The notes under the pieces: generated by a model
Told to the model about the DNA's origin: nothing
What the model saw: the letters and a program-made list of their open reading frames with translations, nothing else
The model's database searches: none
Translations under genes and position numbers: made by a program
In this document: piece after piece, positions 17,862 to 26,358 of the stretch
How positions within the stretch are numbered: position 1 is the first letter of the stretch
Layout: each line of letters starts with the position of its first letter
NCBI RefSeq assembly: GCF_002113125.1
Contig: NZ_NEJP01000002.1
Coordinates: 1-64,000 of the forward strand
Length of the DNA: 64,000 bases
Direction of reading: 5' to 3'
Source: Pseudomonas sp. B20(2017)
Lineage (GTDB): Bacteria > Pseudomonadota > Gammaproteobacteria > Pseudomonadales > Pseudomonadaceae

Positions 17862-18111
17862 TTTCCTCCCTCAGTCTGGCGGCGCGGGCCGTCAGATCTG
17901 CTTCTTCTTTGCATGAATCGGCCGGAATGGCACGGACATGCAATCGCGAAACATTTACTTTCATATCCTTCATCGGGATTTTCTTCGCTCATCCGTCTTA
18001 TAGAGATGCGGACCGGTCGCGTAGGCAAAAGCCACGACCGGGCCTTTCGGGGAATCCAGTGCTGCGAAGCCCGTAGTACCGCTCCCTCTCACCGAAGCAA
18101 GACCGGACATC

Positions 18112-19311
18112 ATGTCGAAGAAATCCCGCTCGAAACTGTGGTTCCTGGTACACAGCTGGCTGGCATTGCCCATCTGGTTTTTTGTCCTGATCGTATGCGT
18201 AACCGGCACCCTGGCGGTGGTCAGCCAGGAAATCGTCTGGCTCGCCAACCCGCAGATGCGCGCCAGCGCACCGTCGGACGACGCACAACGGCTCAGCTAT
18301 GACGATATCCTCGCCGCCATCAAAAAAGCCGAACCGCAAGCCCTCGTTTCCCGCATCAGTCGTCCCGACGAATCGCACTTCGCCCTGGATGTAACCCTCA
18401 GCTACCCCGATGGCCGCTCACTGGTGAGCTACGTCAACCCCTACACCGGGGTGATCCAGGGCACGGCGCCGGAATTCAACTTTGAAGCCTTCACCCGTGC
18501 ACTGCATGGCTGGTGGCTGGTGCCGTTCACCAACGGCTACAGCTGGGGCTGGTATCTGGTTTCGGCGCTGGGTCTGCCATTACTGGCTTCGCTGATCACC
18601 GGGCTGGTGGTCTACAAGCGGTTCTGGAAAGGCTTCCTGCGTCCGACCCTGCGCTTTCGCCACGGCGCGCGGATTTTCTGGGGCGACTTCCACCGCCTCA
18701 GCGGCATCTGGTCGATCTGGTTCATTGCGGTGATCTCCATCACCGGCATCTGGTTTCTGATCGAAGCCGCGCTGTCCGACAACCACATTTCCATTTCCAG
18801 CGAGACGATCCTCCCGGCCATGGCCCGTGAAAGCGTGCCATTGTCGGCCGATGGCACCCCGCCGCCGCGCGTCAGCCTCGAGCGCGCCATCGAACTTGCG
18901 CAACAGAAGATCCCGGGGCTGGAAGCCAGCGTGATCAATCTTCCGGGCAATGCCTACAGCCACCTCGATATCCGGGGGCGCGGCTGGTATCCGCTGATGT
19001 TCCAGAGCGCCACGCTCAATCCATACAGCGGTGACCTGGCGTCTTCACGGGTGTTGTCCGACCGCACGTCCCTGGAGTTCGTTACTGAATCCATGCGACC
19101 GCTGCACACCGGGGATTTCGGCGGATTGTGGATCAAGCTGATCTGGTTCTTCTTCGGCCTGCTGCTGAGCATGATGGTGCTCAGCGGCCTGCTGATCTGG
19201 ACCAAGCGCACCGCACTGGCCACCGCCAACGCCCTCAAGCGCGAGAGCAAGAAGAGTCGTATCAAGACGCAACCGGTCATCAACCGTGAACCGTCGGAGG
19301 TCAACCTGTGA
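18112..19311 (+). CDS. fpvG: Inner-membrane PepSY-type ferripyoverdine reductase
   Basis: The 399-residue protein has four PepSY-TM segments: about 10-35 after KKSRSKLWFLVHSWLALP, then near 140-165, 200-225 and 340-365, with two periplasmic loops between them. In P. aeruginosa FpvG (PA2403) reduces Fe(III) in pyoverdine so that iron leaves the siderophore in the periplasm. Histidines near the membrane (HSW, LHGWW, HRLSG, LHTG) may ligate haem. It heads an eight-gene run, overlapping fpvH by 4 bp. No PvdS-type promoter was recognised in the 250 bp upstream. Confidence 0.85.
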   Translation: MSKKSRSKLWFLVHSWLALPIWFFVLIVCVTGTLAVVSQEIVWLANPQMRASAPSDDAQRLSYDDILAAIKKAEPQALVSRISRPDESHFALDVTLSYPDGRSLVSYVNPYTGVIQGTAPEFNFEAFTRALHGWWLVPFTNGYSWGWYLVSALGLPLLASLITGLVVYKRFWKGFLRPTLRFRHGARIFWGDFHRLSGIWSIWFIAVISITGIWFLIEAALSDNHISISSETILPAMARESVPLSADGTPPPRVSLERAIELAQQKIPGLEASVINLPGNAYSHLDIRGRGWYPLMFQSATLNPYSGDLASSRVLSDRTSLEFVTESMRPLHTGDFGGLWIKLIWFFFGLLLSMMVLSGLLIWTKRTALATANALKRESKKSRIKTQPVINREPSEVNL

Positions 19312-19850
19312 GCAAGCTCACTACCGCCCCTCAACCTTCACGGCTGAGCCTGTTCTGGCACAAATGGCGCTTTCACATCAACGTGCTGTTGCTGTTGATC
19401 CCGCTGGGCTTCATGCCCAAGTATTTTTCCGACGCTGCGCTGTTTCGCGGTGACACCGGGCTGGGTGAACGGGAGATCGGCGAAATACAGGTTGGCCCCT
19501 GGAGCCTGCGCCTCGCCGAGTTTCGTAACGAAGCGCCCCGCTCCGATGGTCCAGGTGGCTACCTGAAAGCCTTCAGTGCCGCGCTGTGCAATGCCTGTGT
19601 CGAACCGGTCAAGGCGACCTACCTGCGCATCGGCAAGCCACGCAGCCTGCGCGCTGCCGGGGTGATTTTCTTCGGTACGCCGTATCGCATGGGCACCCAG
19701 TTGCCGGTGCCGGAAAAGACTTCTGCCGACGCCGAACTGTGGATCACCATGGAAGGCTGGGACGGCAGCATGCATCAGGCCTCGATCCCCCTGAGTCAGG
19801 CCTCCCCCGCCACCATTGCCTGGCTGAACAAACAAGGAGCCAAACCATGA
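19308..19850 (+). CDS. fpvH: FpvH, membrane-anchored partner of the FpvG reductase
   Basis: The 180-residue protein has one N-terminal membrane segment (FHINVLLLLIPLGFMP, about residues 23-38) and a periplasmic domain containing a Cys-x2-Cys in ALCNACVEPVKA. The position directly after fpvG with ATGA overlaps on both sides matches PA2404. In P. aeruginosa FpvH joins FpvG, FpvJ and FpvK in an inner-membrane complex that aids iron release; its biochemical role is not known in detail. Confidence 0.8.
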   Translation: MSKLTTAPQPSRLSLFWHKWRFHINVLLLLIPLGFMPKYFSDAALFRGDTGLGEREIGEIQVGPWSLRLAEFRNEAPRSDGPGGYLKAFSAALCNACVEPVKATYLRIGKPRSLRAAGVIFFGTPYRMGTQLPVPEKTSADAELWITMEGWDGSMHQASIPLSQASPATIAWLNKQGAKP

Positions 19851-20188
19851 TGCTCGCCCGACGCTTTTCCCGCCTGCGCCTGAGCAGCCTGATGCTGGTG
19901 TTGTGTGCCGGTTTCAGCGCCAGCGCCCTGGCCCACAACCCGATGTGCGAGTGCAAGGCCATCGACGCCGAGCAGATCAAATGCACCGGCGGCTTTTCCG
20001 ACGGCAGCGGTGCACCAGGCGTGACCCTGGACGTGATCGGCTATGACGAAACCATCCTGGTGCCGGGCAAGCTCGGCGCCGATTCGACCCTGACCTTCAA
20101 GAAACCCGGCGCCGAATTCTACGTGCTGTTCGACGCCGGCCCCGGTCACGTGGTCGAAATTGACCAAGCGGATATCGAAGCCCCATGA
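19847..20188 (+). CDS. fpvJ: FpvJ, small periplasmic protein of the iron-release complex
   Basis: The 113-residue protein has a Sec-type signal (about residues 1-29, ending SASALA) and a short mature domain starting HNPMCECKAIDAEQIKCTGG, with three cysteines and a His close to the new N-terminus that could bind metal. The start at 19847 overlaps the fpvH stop and follows an AAGGAG; a longer frame from 19586 is a shadow. Position and size match PA2405 of P. aeruginosa. Confidence 0.78.
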   Translation: MMLARRFSRLRLSSLMLVLCAGFSASALAHNPMCECKAIDAEQIKCTGGFSDGSGAPGVTLDVIGYDETILVPGKLGADSTLTFKKPGAEFYVLFDAGPGHVVEIDQADIEAP

Positions 20189-20760
20189 CCACGCCGACTA
20201 CCCAGGTTGTCCGCCCGGCCGGTGCCGGGCACGAAACCCTCAATGTGCTGCTGATGTGCCTGCTGATCCTCGCGGTCGCCGGTTCCGTGGCGGCGTGGCG
20301 CGGCGTCTCCCACGAACCCGAGCCGGTTTCCAGCCATCAACTGGACGCCCGCCGCGACCTCGGTGCCAGTGAGCAAGGCATTTACGCCGACCTGCGGGTG
20401 ACCCTCGACGAGATCCACCTGTTGCGCGAAGAACAGCAAGCACTGCCGAGCCCGCAGAACCTGGCGGACGAAGGCTTTGCCCCGTTTGCCCAGGACGCCA
20501 GTTCCGTGAGTCGTGGCGGTCATGCCTGGCAGTTGCTGGCCGACCGCGCCTACTTCGGCCACAGCCAGGCACCGGCTGTGGCCGGTTCGTTTCTGATGCG
20601 CCTCAACACAGCCGACGACGCCGCACCGGACATCTGGCTCAACCGCGCCACCGACCTGCAAGCGCCGGCAGACCTGTCCGACGCAGCGCTGTCCGCTGCC
20701 GGCTGGAAACAGATCGTCGCGCAATTCGATGCCGGGGTGACCCGTGAACATCGTCATTGA
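20185..20760 (+). CDS. fpvK: FpvK, membrane-anchored protein of the iron-release complex
   Basis: The 191-residue protein has a single membrane segment at about residues 20-38 (LNVLLMCLLILAVAGSVAAW) and a periplasmic domain with a predicted helical stretch EIHLLREEQQALPSP. It overlaps fpvJ by 4 bp. It corresponds to PA2406; proteins of this type are also found next to metal ABC transporters in other bacteria. No catalytic motif is visible. Confidence 0.78.
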   Translation: MTTPTTQVVRPAGAGHETLNVLLMCLLILAVAGSVAAWRGVSHEPEPVSSHQLDARRDLGASEQGIYADLRVTLDEIHLLREEQQALPSPQNLADEGFAPFAQDASSVSRGGHAWQLLADRAYFGHSQAPAVAGSFLMRLNTADDAAPDIWLNRATDLQAPADLSDAALSAAGWKQIVAQFDAGVTREHRH

Positions 20761-20795
20761 ACCCTCGCCTTCATTCGAGAGAAGACCGCTTGCCC

Positions 20796-21725
20796 ATGCC
20801 TAGTTCATCTCAACGCCGCCCGTTCCTGCGCCTGCTGCTGATCGGCCTGTGCGCCTGCCTGCTGAGCCCGTTGGCCAGCGCCGATCAGGCCAAGCGCCTG
20901 CGCATCGGCATCACCCTGCATCCTTATTACAGCTATGTGGCGAACATCGTCGGCGACAAGGCCGAGGTCGTGCCGCTGATTCCCGCCGGTTTCAACCCGC
21001 ACGCCTACGAGCCGCGCGCCGAAGACATCAAGCGTATCAGCGGGCTCGACGTGATCGTGCTCAACGGGGTCGGCCATGACGACTTCGCCGACCGCATGAT
21101 CGCCGCCAGCGAAACACCGAACATCAAGACCATCGAAGCCAACGAAAACGTGCCATTGCTGGCCGCCACCGGGGTTGCCGCGCGCGGTGCCGGCAAAGTG
21201 GTGAACCCACACACGTTCCTGTCGATCAGCGCCTCGATTGCCCAGGTCAACAATATCGCCCGTGAGTTGGGCAAGCTCGACCCGGACAACGCCAAGACCT
21301 ACACCCAGAACGCCCGCGCCTACGGCAAACGCCTGCGGCAGATGCGCGCCGATGCCCTGGCCAAACTGACCCAGGCACCGAATGCCGAACTGCGAGTGGC
21401 CACGGTACACGCCGCTTATGACTACCTGCTGCGTGAATTCGGTCTGGAAGTCACTGCCGTGGTCGAGCCGGCCCACGGCATCGAACCAAGCCCGAGCCAG
21501 TTGAAGAAAACCATCGACCAATTGCGCGAGCTGGACGTGAAAGTGATCTTCTCCGAGATGGATTTCCCGTCCACTTACGTCGATACCATCCAGCGTGAAT
21601 CCGGTGTGAGGCTGTACCCGCTGTCGCACATTTCCTACGGCGAATACACCGCCGACAAGTACGAAAAGGAAATGACCGGCAACCTCAACACCGTGGTTCG
21701 GGCGATTCAGGAGTCCGGCGCATGA
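20796..21725 (+). CDS. fpvC: Periplasmic metal-binding protein of the Fpv ABC transporter
   Basis: The 309-residue protein has a Sec signal ending at PLASA and the cluster A-I (ZnuA/PsaA-like) fold. Likely metal ligands are His in GFNPHAYEPRAED, His in NPHTFLSIS, His in EPAHGIEPSP and an acidic residue in FSEMDFPS. FpvC binds pyoverdine and iron in the P. aeruginosa system, together with FpvF. The start ATG 20796 gives the best signal peptide; a TTG at 20757 would overlap fpvK. It overlaps fpvD by 4 bp. Confidence 0.82.
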   Translation: MPSSSQRRPFLRLLLIGLCACLLSPLASADQAKRLRIGITLHPYYSYVANIVGDKAEVVPLIPAGFNPHAYEPRAEDIKRISGLDVIVLNGVGHDDFADRMIAASETPNIKTIEANENVPLLAATGVAARGAGKVVNPHTFLSISASIAQVNNIARELGKLDPDNAKTYTQNARAYGKRLRQMRADALAKLTQAPNAELRVATVHAAYDYLLREFGLEVTAVVEPAHGIEPSPSQLKKTIDQLRELDVKVIFSEMDFPSTYVDTIQRESGVRLYPLSHISYGEYTADKYEKEMTGNLNTVVRAIQESGA

Positions 21726-22570
21726 CTTCCAAAGAATTGATCTCGAGCGAACTCGAATCCCCTGTGGGAGCGAGCCTGCTCGCGAAAGCGACCGGCCAGA
21801 CAACATCAATGTTGAATGACACACAGCCTTCGCGAGCGAGCTCGCTCCCACAGGAAGTAACGGGCCCGACCCTGGATTTCGCCGACGTCAGCCTGACCCT
21901 CGGCCGCACGACGATTCTGGACAAGGTCACCTTTCAGGTGCAGCCCGGCAGCGTGCATGCGCTGGTCGGCCCCAACGGCGGTGGCAAGAGTTCGCTGATC
22001 AAGACCCTCCTCGGACAGATGCCGCATCAGGGCCGGCTCAGCCTGCAATGGCCCGGCGAGCCCGGCACCATCGGCTACGTGCCGCAGGCGCTGGAGTTCG
22101 ATCGCGGCCTGCCGATGACCGTCGATGATTTCATGGCCGCCATGTGCCAGCGTCGCCCGGCCTTTCTCGGCTTGAGCAAGCGCTACGCCGGCCCCATCGG
22201 TGATGCGCTGGAGCGGGTCGGCATGCAAGACAAGCGCAAGCGCCGGATGGGCGCACTGTCCGGCGGCGAACGCCAGCGGGTACTGCTCGCCCAAGGCCTG
22301 ATTCCGGCCCCGCAATTGCTGGTGCTGGATGAACCGATGTCGGCTCTCGACGAAGCCGGGATCCAGGTATTCGAGCGTTTGCTGGGGGACTGGCGTGCGG
22401 CGGGCATCACCGTGCTGTGGATCGAGCATGATCTGGAAGCGGTTGGGCGTCTGGCCAATCGCGTCACCGGTCTCAACCGCCGGGTGCTGTTCGACGCCAC
22501 GCCGCAACAGGCCTTGACCCCGGAACGCCTGCTGACCCTGTTCTCGACCCATCCACGGAGCGCTGCCTGA
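21722..22570 (+). CDS. fpvD: ABC transporter ATPase FpvD, with a REP-derived N-terminal insert
   Basis: The 282-residue ATPase has Walker A (GPNGGGKSS, near residues 83-91), Q-loop (YVPQALEF), signature LSGGERQR, Walker B (LLVLDEPMSALDEAG) and H-loop (IEHDLEAVG). The ABC domain proper starts only at about residue 50. Residues 14-44 are encoded by an inverted REP pair that keeps the frame open. The start at 21722 is supported by the ATGA overlap with fpvC; a start after the REP pair cannot be excluded. With FpvE it would import the iron released from pyoverdine. Confidence 0.85.
   Translation: MTSKELISSELESPVGASLLAKATGQTTSMLNDTQPSRASSLPQEVTGPTLDFADVSLTLGRTTILDKVTFQVQPGSVHALVGPNGGGKSSLIKTLLGQMPHQGRLSLQWPGEPGTIGYVPQALEFDRGLPMTVDDFMAAMCQRRPAFLGLSKRYAGPIGDALERVGMQDKRKRRMGALSGGERQRVLLAQGLIPAPQLLVLDEPMSALDEAGIQVFERLLGDWRAAGITVLWIEHDLEAVGRLANRVTGLNRRVLFDATPQQALTPERLLTLFSTHPRSAA
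21761..21853. repeat. Inverted REP pair (REPIN-like) inside the fpvD coding sequence
   Basis: The left arm starts CCTGTGGGAGCGAGC (21761) and reads on to the CTCGCGAA at about 21786. The right arm (21828-21853) is its near-perfect inverse, ending GCTCGCTCCCACAGG. The pair spans 93 bp, exactly 31 codons, with no stop in the fpvD frame. The core GTGGGAGCGAGC is a common Pseudomonas REP sequence. Confidence 0.85.
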
Positions 22571-23469
22571 TGAGTTACGAAGCCTTTCGTTTGATGGTGC
22601 AGGGCTGGGCCTCTTCCGGTTACCTGCCGGAAGCCCTGGCCTACGGGTTTGTGGTCAACGCGCTGCTCGCCGGTCTGTTGATCGGCCCAGTGCTCGGTGG
22701 CCTCGGTACGCTGGTCGTGGTCAAGCGCTTCGCGTTTTTCTCCGAGGCGGTGGGCCACGCGGCGTTGACCGGTGTGGCCATCGGCATTCTGCTCGGCGAG
22801 CCCTATACCGGGCCGTACGGTAGCCTGTTCGGTTACTGCCTGCTGTTCGGCATCTTGCTCAATTACCTGCGCAACCGTACCGGCCTGGCACCCGACACAT
22901 TGATCGGAGTGTTCCTGTCGGTATCCCTCGCGCTGGGCGCCAGCCTGCTGCTGATTCTGGCCGGCAAGATCAACGTGCACATTCTGGAAAACGTGCTGTT
23001 CGGCTCGGTGCTGACGGTCAACGGCAATGATCTGGCGGTGCTGGCGATTGTCGGCTCGCTGGTGATGGCGCTGGCCCTGCCGCTGTACAACCGGATCATG
23101 CTGGCCAGCTTCAACCCGCAACTGGCGGCGGTGCGTGGCGTCGCCGTGAAAACCCTGGATTACCTGTTCGTGATTCTGGTGACGCTGATCACCGTTGCCG
23201 CAGTGAAAGTCATTGGAGCGATTCTGGTCGGTGCGCTGCTGGTGATTCCGGCGGCAGCAGCGCGTCTGCTCAGCCAGTCGCTCAAGGGCTTTTTCTGGTG
23301 TTCGGTGCTGATTGCCACGGTCAGTACGCTGTGCGGGATTCTTGCGCCGATCGTGTTCGACCTGCCGATTCCATCCGGTGCCGCGATCATTCTCGTCGCT
23401 GGTATCGCCTTCGCCCTCGCCGCGATTGCCCGGGGCGTCGTCCCCAGTCTGAAAGGGAACCTTGGATAA
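22570..23469 (+). CDS. fpvE: ABC transporter permease FpvE
   Basis: The 299-residue protein has eight to nine hydrophobic segments and belongs to the ZnuB/MntB-type permeases. An early cytoplasmic block LVVVKRFAFFSEAVGHAALTG is the conserved ATPase-coupling region of this family, and KVIGAILVGALLVIPAAAA is the other signature. The ATG overlaps the fpvD stop (TGATG). It would form the inner-membrane channel for iron freed from pyoverdine. Confidence 0.85.
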   Translation: MSYEAFRLMVQGWASSGYLPEALAYGFVVNALLAGLLIGPVLGGLGTLVVVKRFAFFSEAVGHAALTGVAIGILLGEPYTGPYGSLFGYCLLFGILLNYLRNRTGLAPDTLIGVFLSVSLALGASLLLILAGKINVHILENVLFGSVLTVNGNDLAVLAIVGSLVMALALPLYNRIMLASFNPQLAAVRGVAVKTLDYLFVILVTLITVAAVKVIGAILVGALLVIPAAAARLLSQSLKGFFWCSVLIATVSTLCGILAPIVFDLPIPSGAAIILVAGIAFALAAIARGVVPSLKGNLG

Positions 23470-24369
23470 ATGGCTTTTTCATTGCGACAACTGACTCTGG
23501 CCATCGCCCTCAGCGGCGCGGTTTCCAGCCCTTTGCTGGCTGCCGAGAAACCGCTGCGGGTGCTGGCCTCATTGCCCATCACTTACGGTCTGGGCGAAGT
23601 CCTGCTCAAGGGCACCGACATCAGCCTCGAGCGCGCGGCGCCGGCGAATCTGCCGGGCAGCCGCCAGACCGCCTACTTCACCGGTCGCGGTGCCCCGGCG
23701 CTGAGCAAACTGGCCACCGGCGCCGATGCGGTGATCGGCGTGCGCTCGCTGTGGGCCGATGATCCGCTATACCCGATCGCCCGGCGCAGCAACATCCGCA
23801 TCGTCGAGGTCGACGCCGCCCGCCCCGTTGACGGCGCCCTGCCCGGCATTGCCGTGCAACCGGGGCTCAAGGTCGACGGCCTGAACAGCCAGCCGTGGCT
23901 GGCGAGCAACAACATGGGGCGCATGGCTGACGTGATGGCGGCGGACCTGGTGCGCCTGGCGCCGAAGGACAAACCGAAAATCGAGGCCAATCTGGCGGCA
24001 CTGAAGCAGCGCCTGCTGAAACTCAGTGCCGACAGCGAGGCGCGTCTGGCCAGTGCCGACGACCTGAGCGTGATGAGCCTGAGCGATCACTTCGGTTACC
24101 TGATCGGCAGCCTGAATCTGGAGTTGATCGGACAGGATGCCCGACCAGATGCCGAGTGGACGCCGGAAGATCTGAAAAAACTCACCGCCACGCTCAAGGA
24201 CAATGACGTGGCGGTGGTGCTGCACCATCGCCAGCCGTCGGACGCGGTGAAAGCGGCGATTGCCGAATCGGGCAGTCATCTGCTGGTGCTGAGCACCGAT
24301 GCAGCGGATCCGGTGGCAGAGCTGGAAGGCAATGTGGCTGTGCTGCTCAAGGGCTTGAGCGGCGCCTAA
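23470..24369 (+). CDS. fpvF: Second periplasmic binding protein of the Fpv system
   Basis: The 299-residue protein has a signal peptide ending LLAAEK and a ZnuA-like two-lobe fold, but the His ligands of metal-binding relatives are poorly conserved. In P. aeruginosa FpvF binds both ferripyoverdine and FpvC, so it may dock the siderophore rather than bind the metal. It starts directly after the fpvE stop. It is the last gene of the operon, before a palindrome and a bidirectional terminator. Confidence 0.82.
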   Translation: MAFSLRQLTLAIALSGAVSSPLLAAEKPLRVLASLPITYGLGEVLLKGTDISLERAAPANLPGSRQTAYFTGRGAPALSKLATGADAVIGVRSLWADDPLYPIARRSNIRIVEVDAARPVDGALPGIAVQPGLKVDGLNSQPWLASNNMGRMADVMAADLVRLAPKDKPKIEANLAALKQRLLKLSADSEARLASADDLSVMSLSDHFGYLIGSLNLELIGQDARPDAEWTPEDLKKLTATLKDNDVAVVLHHRQPSDAVKAAIAESGSHLLVLSTDAADPVAELEGNVAVLLKGLSGA

Positions 24370-24387
24370 GGCCAGTTGCCCCCCCGT

Positions 24388-24420
24388 TGATCGTTCCCAC
24401 GCAGAGCGTGGGAACGATCA
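24388..24420. repeat. Perfect 33-bp palindrome of a Pseudomonas REP type
   Basis: TGATCGTTCCCACGC and its exact inverse flank a 3-nt loop. The core GTTCCCACGC/GCGTGGGAAC recurs as an extragenic element in P. fluorescens genomes, as I recall. It lies 18 bp after the fpvF stop and could also stabilise the 3' end of the transcript. Confidence 0.7.
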
Positions 24421-24443
24421 TCAAGGCCGATCTTCCAGACATG

Positions 24444-24486
24444 AAAAAACCCGCTGACTGATTCCAGTCCAGCGGGTTTCTTTTTG
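24444..24486. terminator. Bidirectional terminator between fpvF and mbtH
   Basis: The stem AAACCCGCTG / CAGCGGGTTT (24447-24456 and 24470-24479) extends inward with ACTG/CAGT. An A-tract lies on the left and a T-tract on the right, so it can stop both the fpv operon (+) and mbtH (-). Confidence 0.9.
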
Positions 24487-24495
24487 TCCGACGCC

Positions 24496-24720
24496 TTACT
24501 GGGCGGCCGCTTGCGCTTCCATCTTCTGGCGCAGGCTCAGCGGACGCATGTCGGTCCAGACTTCTTCGATGTAGGCCAGGCATTCCTTTTTCAGGCCACT
24601 CTTGCCGACGGTGCGCCAGCCTTCCGGCACGGCCTTGTAGTCCGGCCAGATCGAGTATTGCTCTTCGTGGTTGACCACGACTTGAAAGAGGATGTCCTCG
24701 CGGTCGAATACTGACGTCAT
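24496..24720 (-). CDS. MbtH-like protein, NRPS adenylation-domain partner
   Basis: The 74-residue protein has the MbtH signature: an early [15 protein letters not shown], then [11 protein letters not shown] and the C-terminal [18 protein letters not shown] with the conserved tryptophans. MbtH proteins bind and activate or stabilise adenylation domains. In P. aeruginosa the orthologue PA2412 is needed for full pyoverdine production. It follows pvdH on the same strand with an 83-bp gap and is probably co-transcribed from the PvdS-type promoter upstream of pvdH. Confidence 0.93.
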   Translation of the reverse strand: MTSVFDREDILFQVVVNHEEQYSIWPDYKAVPEGWRTVGKSGLKKECLAYIEEVWTDMRPLSLRQKMEAQAAAQ

Positions 24721-24746
24721 GCTGTGTCTCCATCGCTGTAGGGGTG

Positions 24747-24767
24747 GGCTGCACGACGGGTGCAGCC
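24747..24767 (-). other. Stem-loop in the pvdH-mbtH spacer
   Basis: An 8-bp perfect stem, GGCTGCAC / GTGCAGCC, with a 5-nt loop and no T-tract. It could set the level or stability of the mbtH part of the pvdH-mbtH transcript. The function is inferred only from position. Confidence 0.45.
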
Positions 24768-24803
24768 GGGTATGTAGAAAGAACGTTCGACGCGGCGAAA
24801 AAT

Positions 24804-26216
24804 TTACAGGCCGGCGGTCGCGGCGCTCAACGCGCGGCCGAAGATCTCGGCGACGCGGTCGATTTCAGCAGCGGTGATCACCAGCGGCGGCAGGAATCGC
24901 ACCACCGCACCGTGACGCCCGCCCAGCTCCAGAATCAGCCCGCGCTTGAGGCATTCACGCTGAACCAGCGGCGCCAGGCGCGCAAATGCCGGCGGATGGC
25001 CCAAGGCATCTGGCGTGCCGTTCGGATCGACCAGCTCGACGCCGAGCATCAGGCCACGACCACGAATGTCGCCCAGTTGCGGAAAGTCACGCTGCAGAAT
25101 GTGCAGGTGCTCGCTCAAGCGTTCGCCCATGGCGGCGGCGTGTTCGCAGACCTTGTGCTCGACCAGGTAACGCATCACCGCGGAACCGGCGGCCATCGCC
25201 ATCTGGTTGCCACGGAACGTACCGGCGTGGGCGCCCGGCTGCCAGGTGTCGAGCCAGTCGCGATAAACCACCACGGCCAGCGGCAGGCTGCCGCCGATGG
25301 CTTTGGACAGCACCACCACGTCCGGGGTGATGCCGGCGTGCTCGAAGGCAAACATCTTGCCGGTACGGGCGAAACCGCTCTGGATTTCGTCGATGATCAA
25401 TGCGACGCCTGCCTTCTCGGTGATGCGGCGCAGACCGCGCAGCCACTCGATGTCAGCCGGGATCACACCGCCCTCCCCCTGCACCGCTTCAACGATGACT
25501 GCAGCCGGCAGTTGCACGCCCGCCTCGGGATCATTGAGCAGGTTTTCCAGGTAGCTCAGATTAGCTTTCACACCCGCCGCGCCACCGAGGCCGAACGGGC
25601 AACGGTAGTCGTAAGGGAACGGCATGAATTGCACGCCGTTGCTGAGCAGCGCACCCAGAGGCTTTTTCGGACCGAGGCTGCCCATCAGGCTCAAGGCGCC
25701 CTGGCTCATGCCGTGGTAACCGCCGGAGAACGACAGCACGGTGCTGCGCCCGGTGGCGGTGCGCACCAGTTTCAGCGCAGCTTCCACCGCGTCGGTGCCG
25801 GTCGGGCCGCAGAACTGGATTTTCGCTTCCTTCGCCAGTGCAGGCGGCAGCAGGCCGAACAGGTCCTGAACGAATTGATCCTTCACCGGCGTGGTCAGGT
25901 CCAGCGTGTGCAGTGGCAATTCATCGGCCAGCACCTGCCGGATCGCTTCGATCACCACCGGATGGTTATGCCCCAGCGCGAGGGTGCCGGCGCCTGCCAG
26001 ACAATCGATGAAGGTGCGACCCTCGACGTCCTCGACGTACAGCCCTTTGGCGCGTTTCAGCGCCAGGGGAATGCGCCGCGGGTAGCTGCGGGCATTGGAT
26101 TCCTGCTGGCTCTGACGGGCCAGCAACGGCGACTCATTGAACTGATACAGCGTTTCAGCCGGCGCGGAGGCGATCCGGGCCGACGACTCTTCGATAAGGC
26201 TGGTGGCGACTGACAT
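24804..26216 (-). CDS. pvdH: L-2,4-diaminobutyrate:2-oxoglutarate aminotransferase
   Basis: The 470-residue class-III PLP aminotransferase has [14 protein letters not shown] near residue 75, [14 protein letters not shown] for PLP-phosphate binding, [15 protein letters not shown], and the PLP lysine in [18 protein letters not shown]. Length and sequence match PvdH of P. aeruginosa (469 residues), which makes L-Dab from aspartate semialdehyde and glutamate. L-Dab is loaded by module 3 of PvdL, encoded in this window. The ATG at 26216 was preferred to one at 26324, which would lie beyond the promoter. Confidence 0.92.
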   Translation of the reverse strand: MSVATSLIEESSARIASAPAETLYQFNESPLLARQSQQESNARSYPRRIPLALKRAKGLYVEDVEGRTFIDCLAGAGTLALGHNHPVVIEAIRQVLADELPLHTLDLTTPVKDQFVQDLFGLLPPALAKEAKIQFCGPTGTDAVEAALKLVRTATGRSTVLSFSGGYHGMSQGALSLMGSLGPKKPLGALLSNGVQFMPFPYDYRCPFGLGGAAGVKANLSYLENLLNDPEAGVQLPAAVIVEAVQGEGGVIPADIEWLRGLRRITEKAGVALIIDEIQSGFARTGKMFAFEHAGITPDVVVLSKAIGGSLPLAVVVYRDWLDTWQPGAHAGTFRGNQMAMAAGSAVMRYLVEHKVCEHAAAMGERLSEHLHILQRDFPQLGDIRGRGLMLGVELVDPNGTPDALGHPPAFARLAPLVQRECLKRGLILELGGRHGAVVRFLPPLVITAAEIDRVAEIFGRALSAATAGL

Positions 26217-26318
26217 CTCTCGACCCCTCAATACGCTATGGATAGTGACCAAAACTGCACACCGGGCAGGTGCGCGTTCCGGTCGCGGGGCGCACATGCA
26301 GGTTTTCCTGTTCTGGAA

Positions 26319-26342
26319 ACGCACCAGCGTGTCGAGGATTTA
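26319..26342 (-). promoter_or_regulatory. PvdS-dependent promoter (iron-starvation box) of pvdH-mbtH
   Basis: On the minus strand TAAAT (26338-26342) and CGT (26319-26321) are separated by exactly 16 bp, the PvdS consensus. The box lies about 100 bp upstream of the pvdH ATG. Confidence 0.85.
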
Positions 26343-26358
26343 CACCCTTGATCGAATG

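Noticed and set aside
17930..17960. Possible PvdS box near fpvG
   Set aside because: The TAAAT is on the minus strand, pointing away from fpvG, and the nearest CGT is 18 bp away rather than 16.
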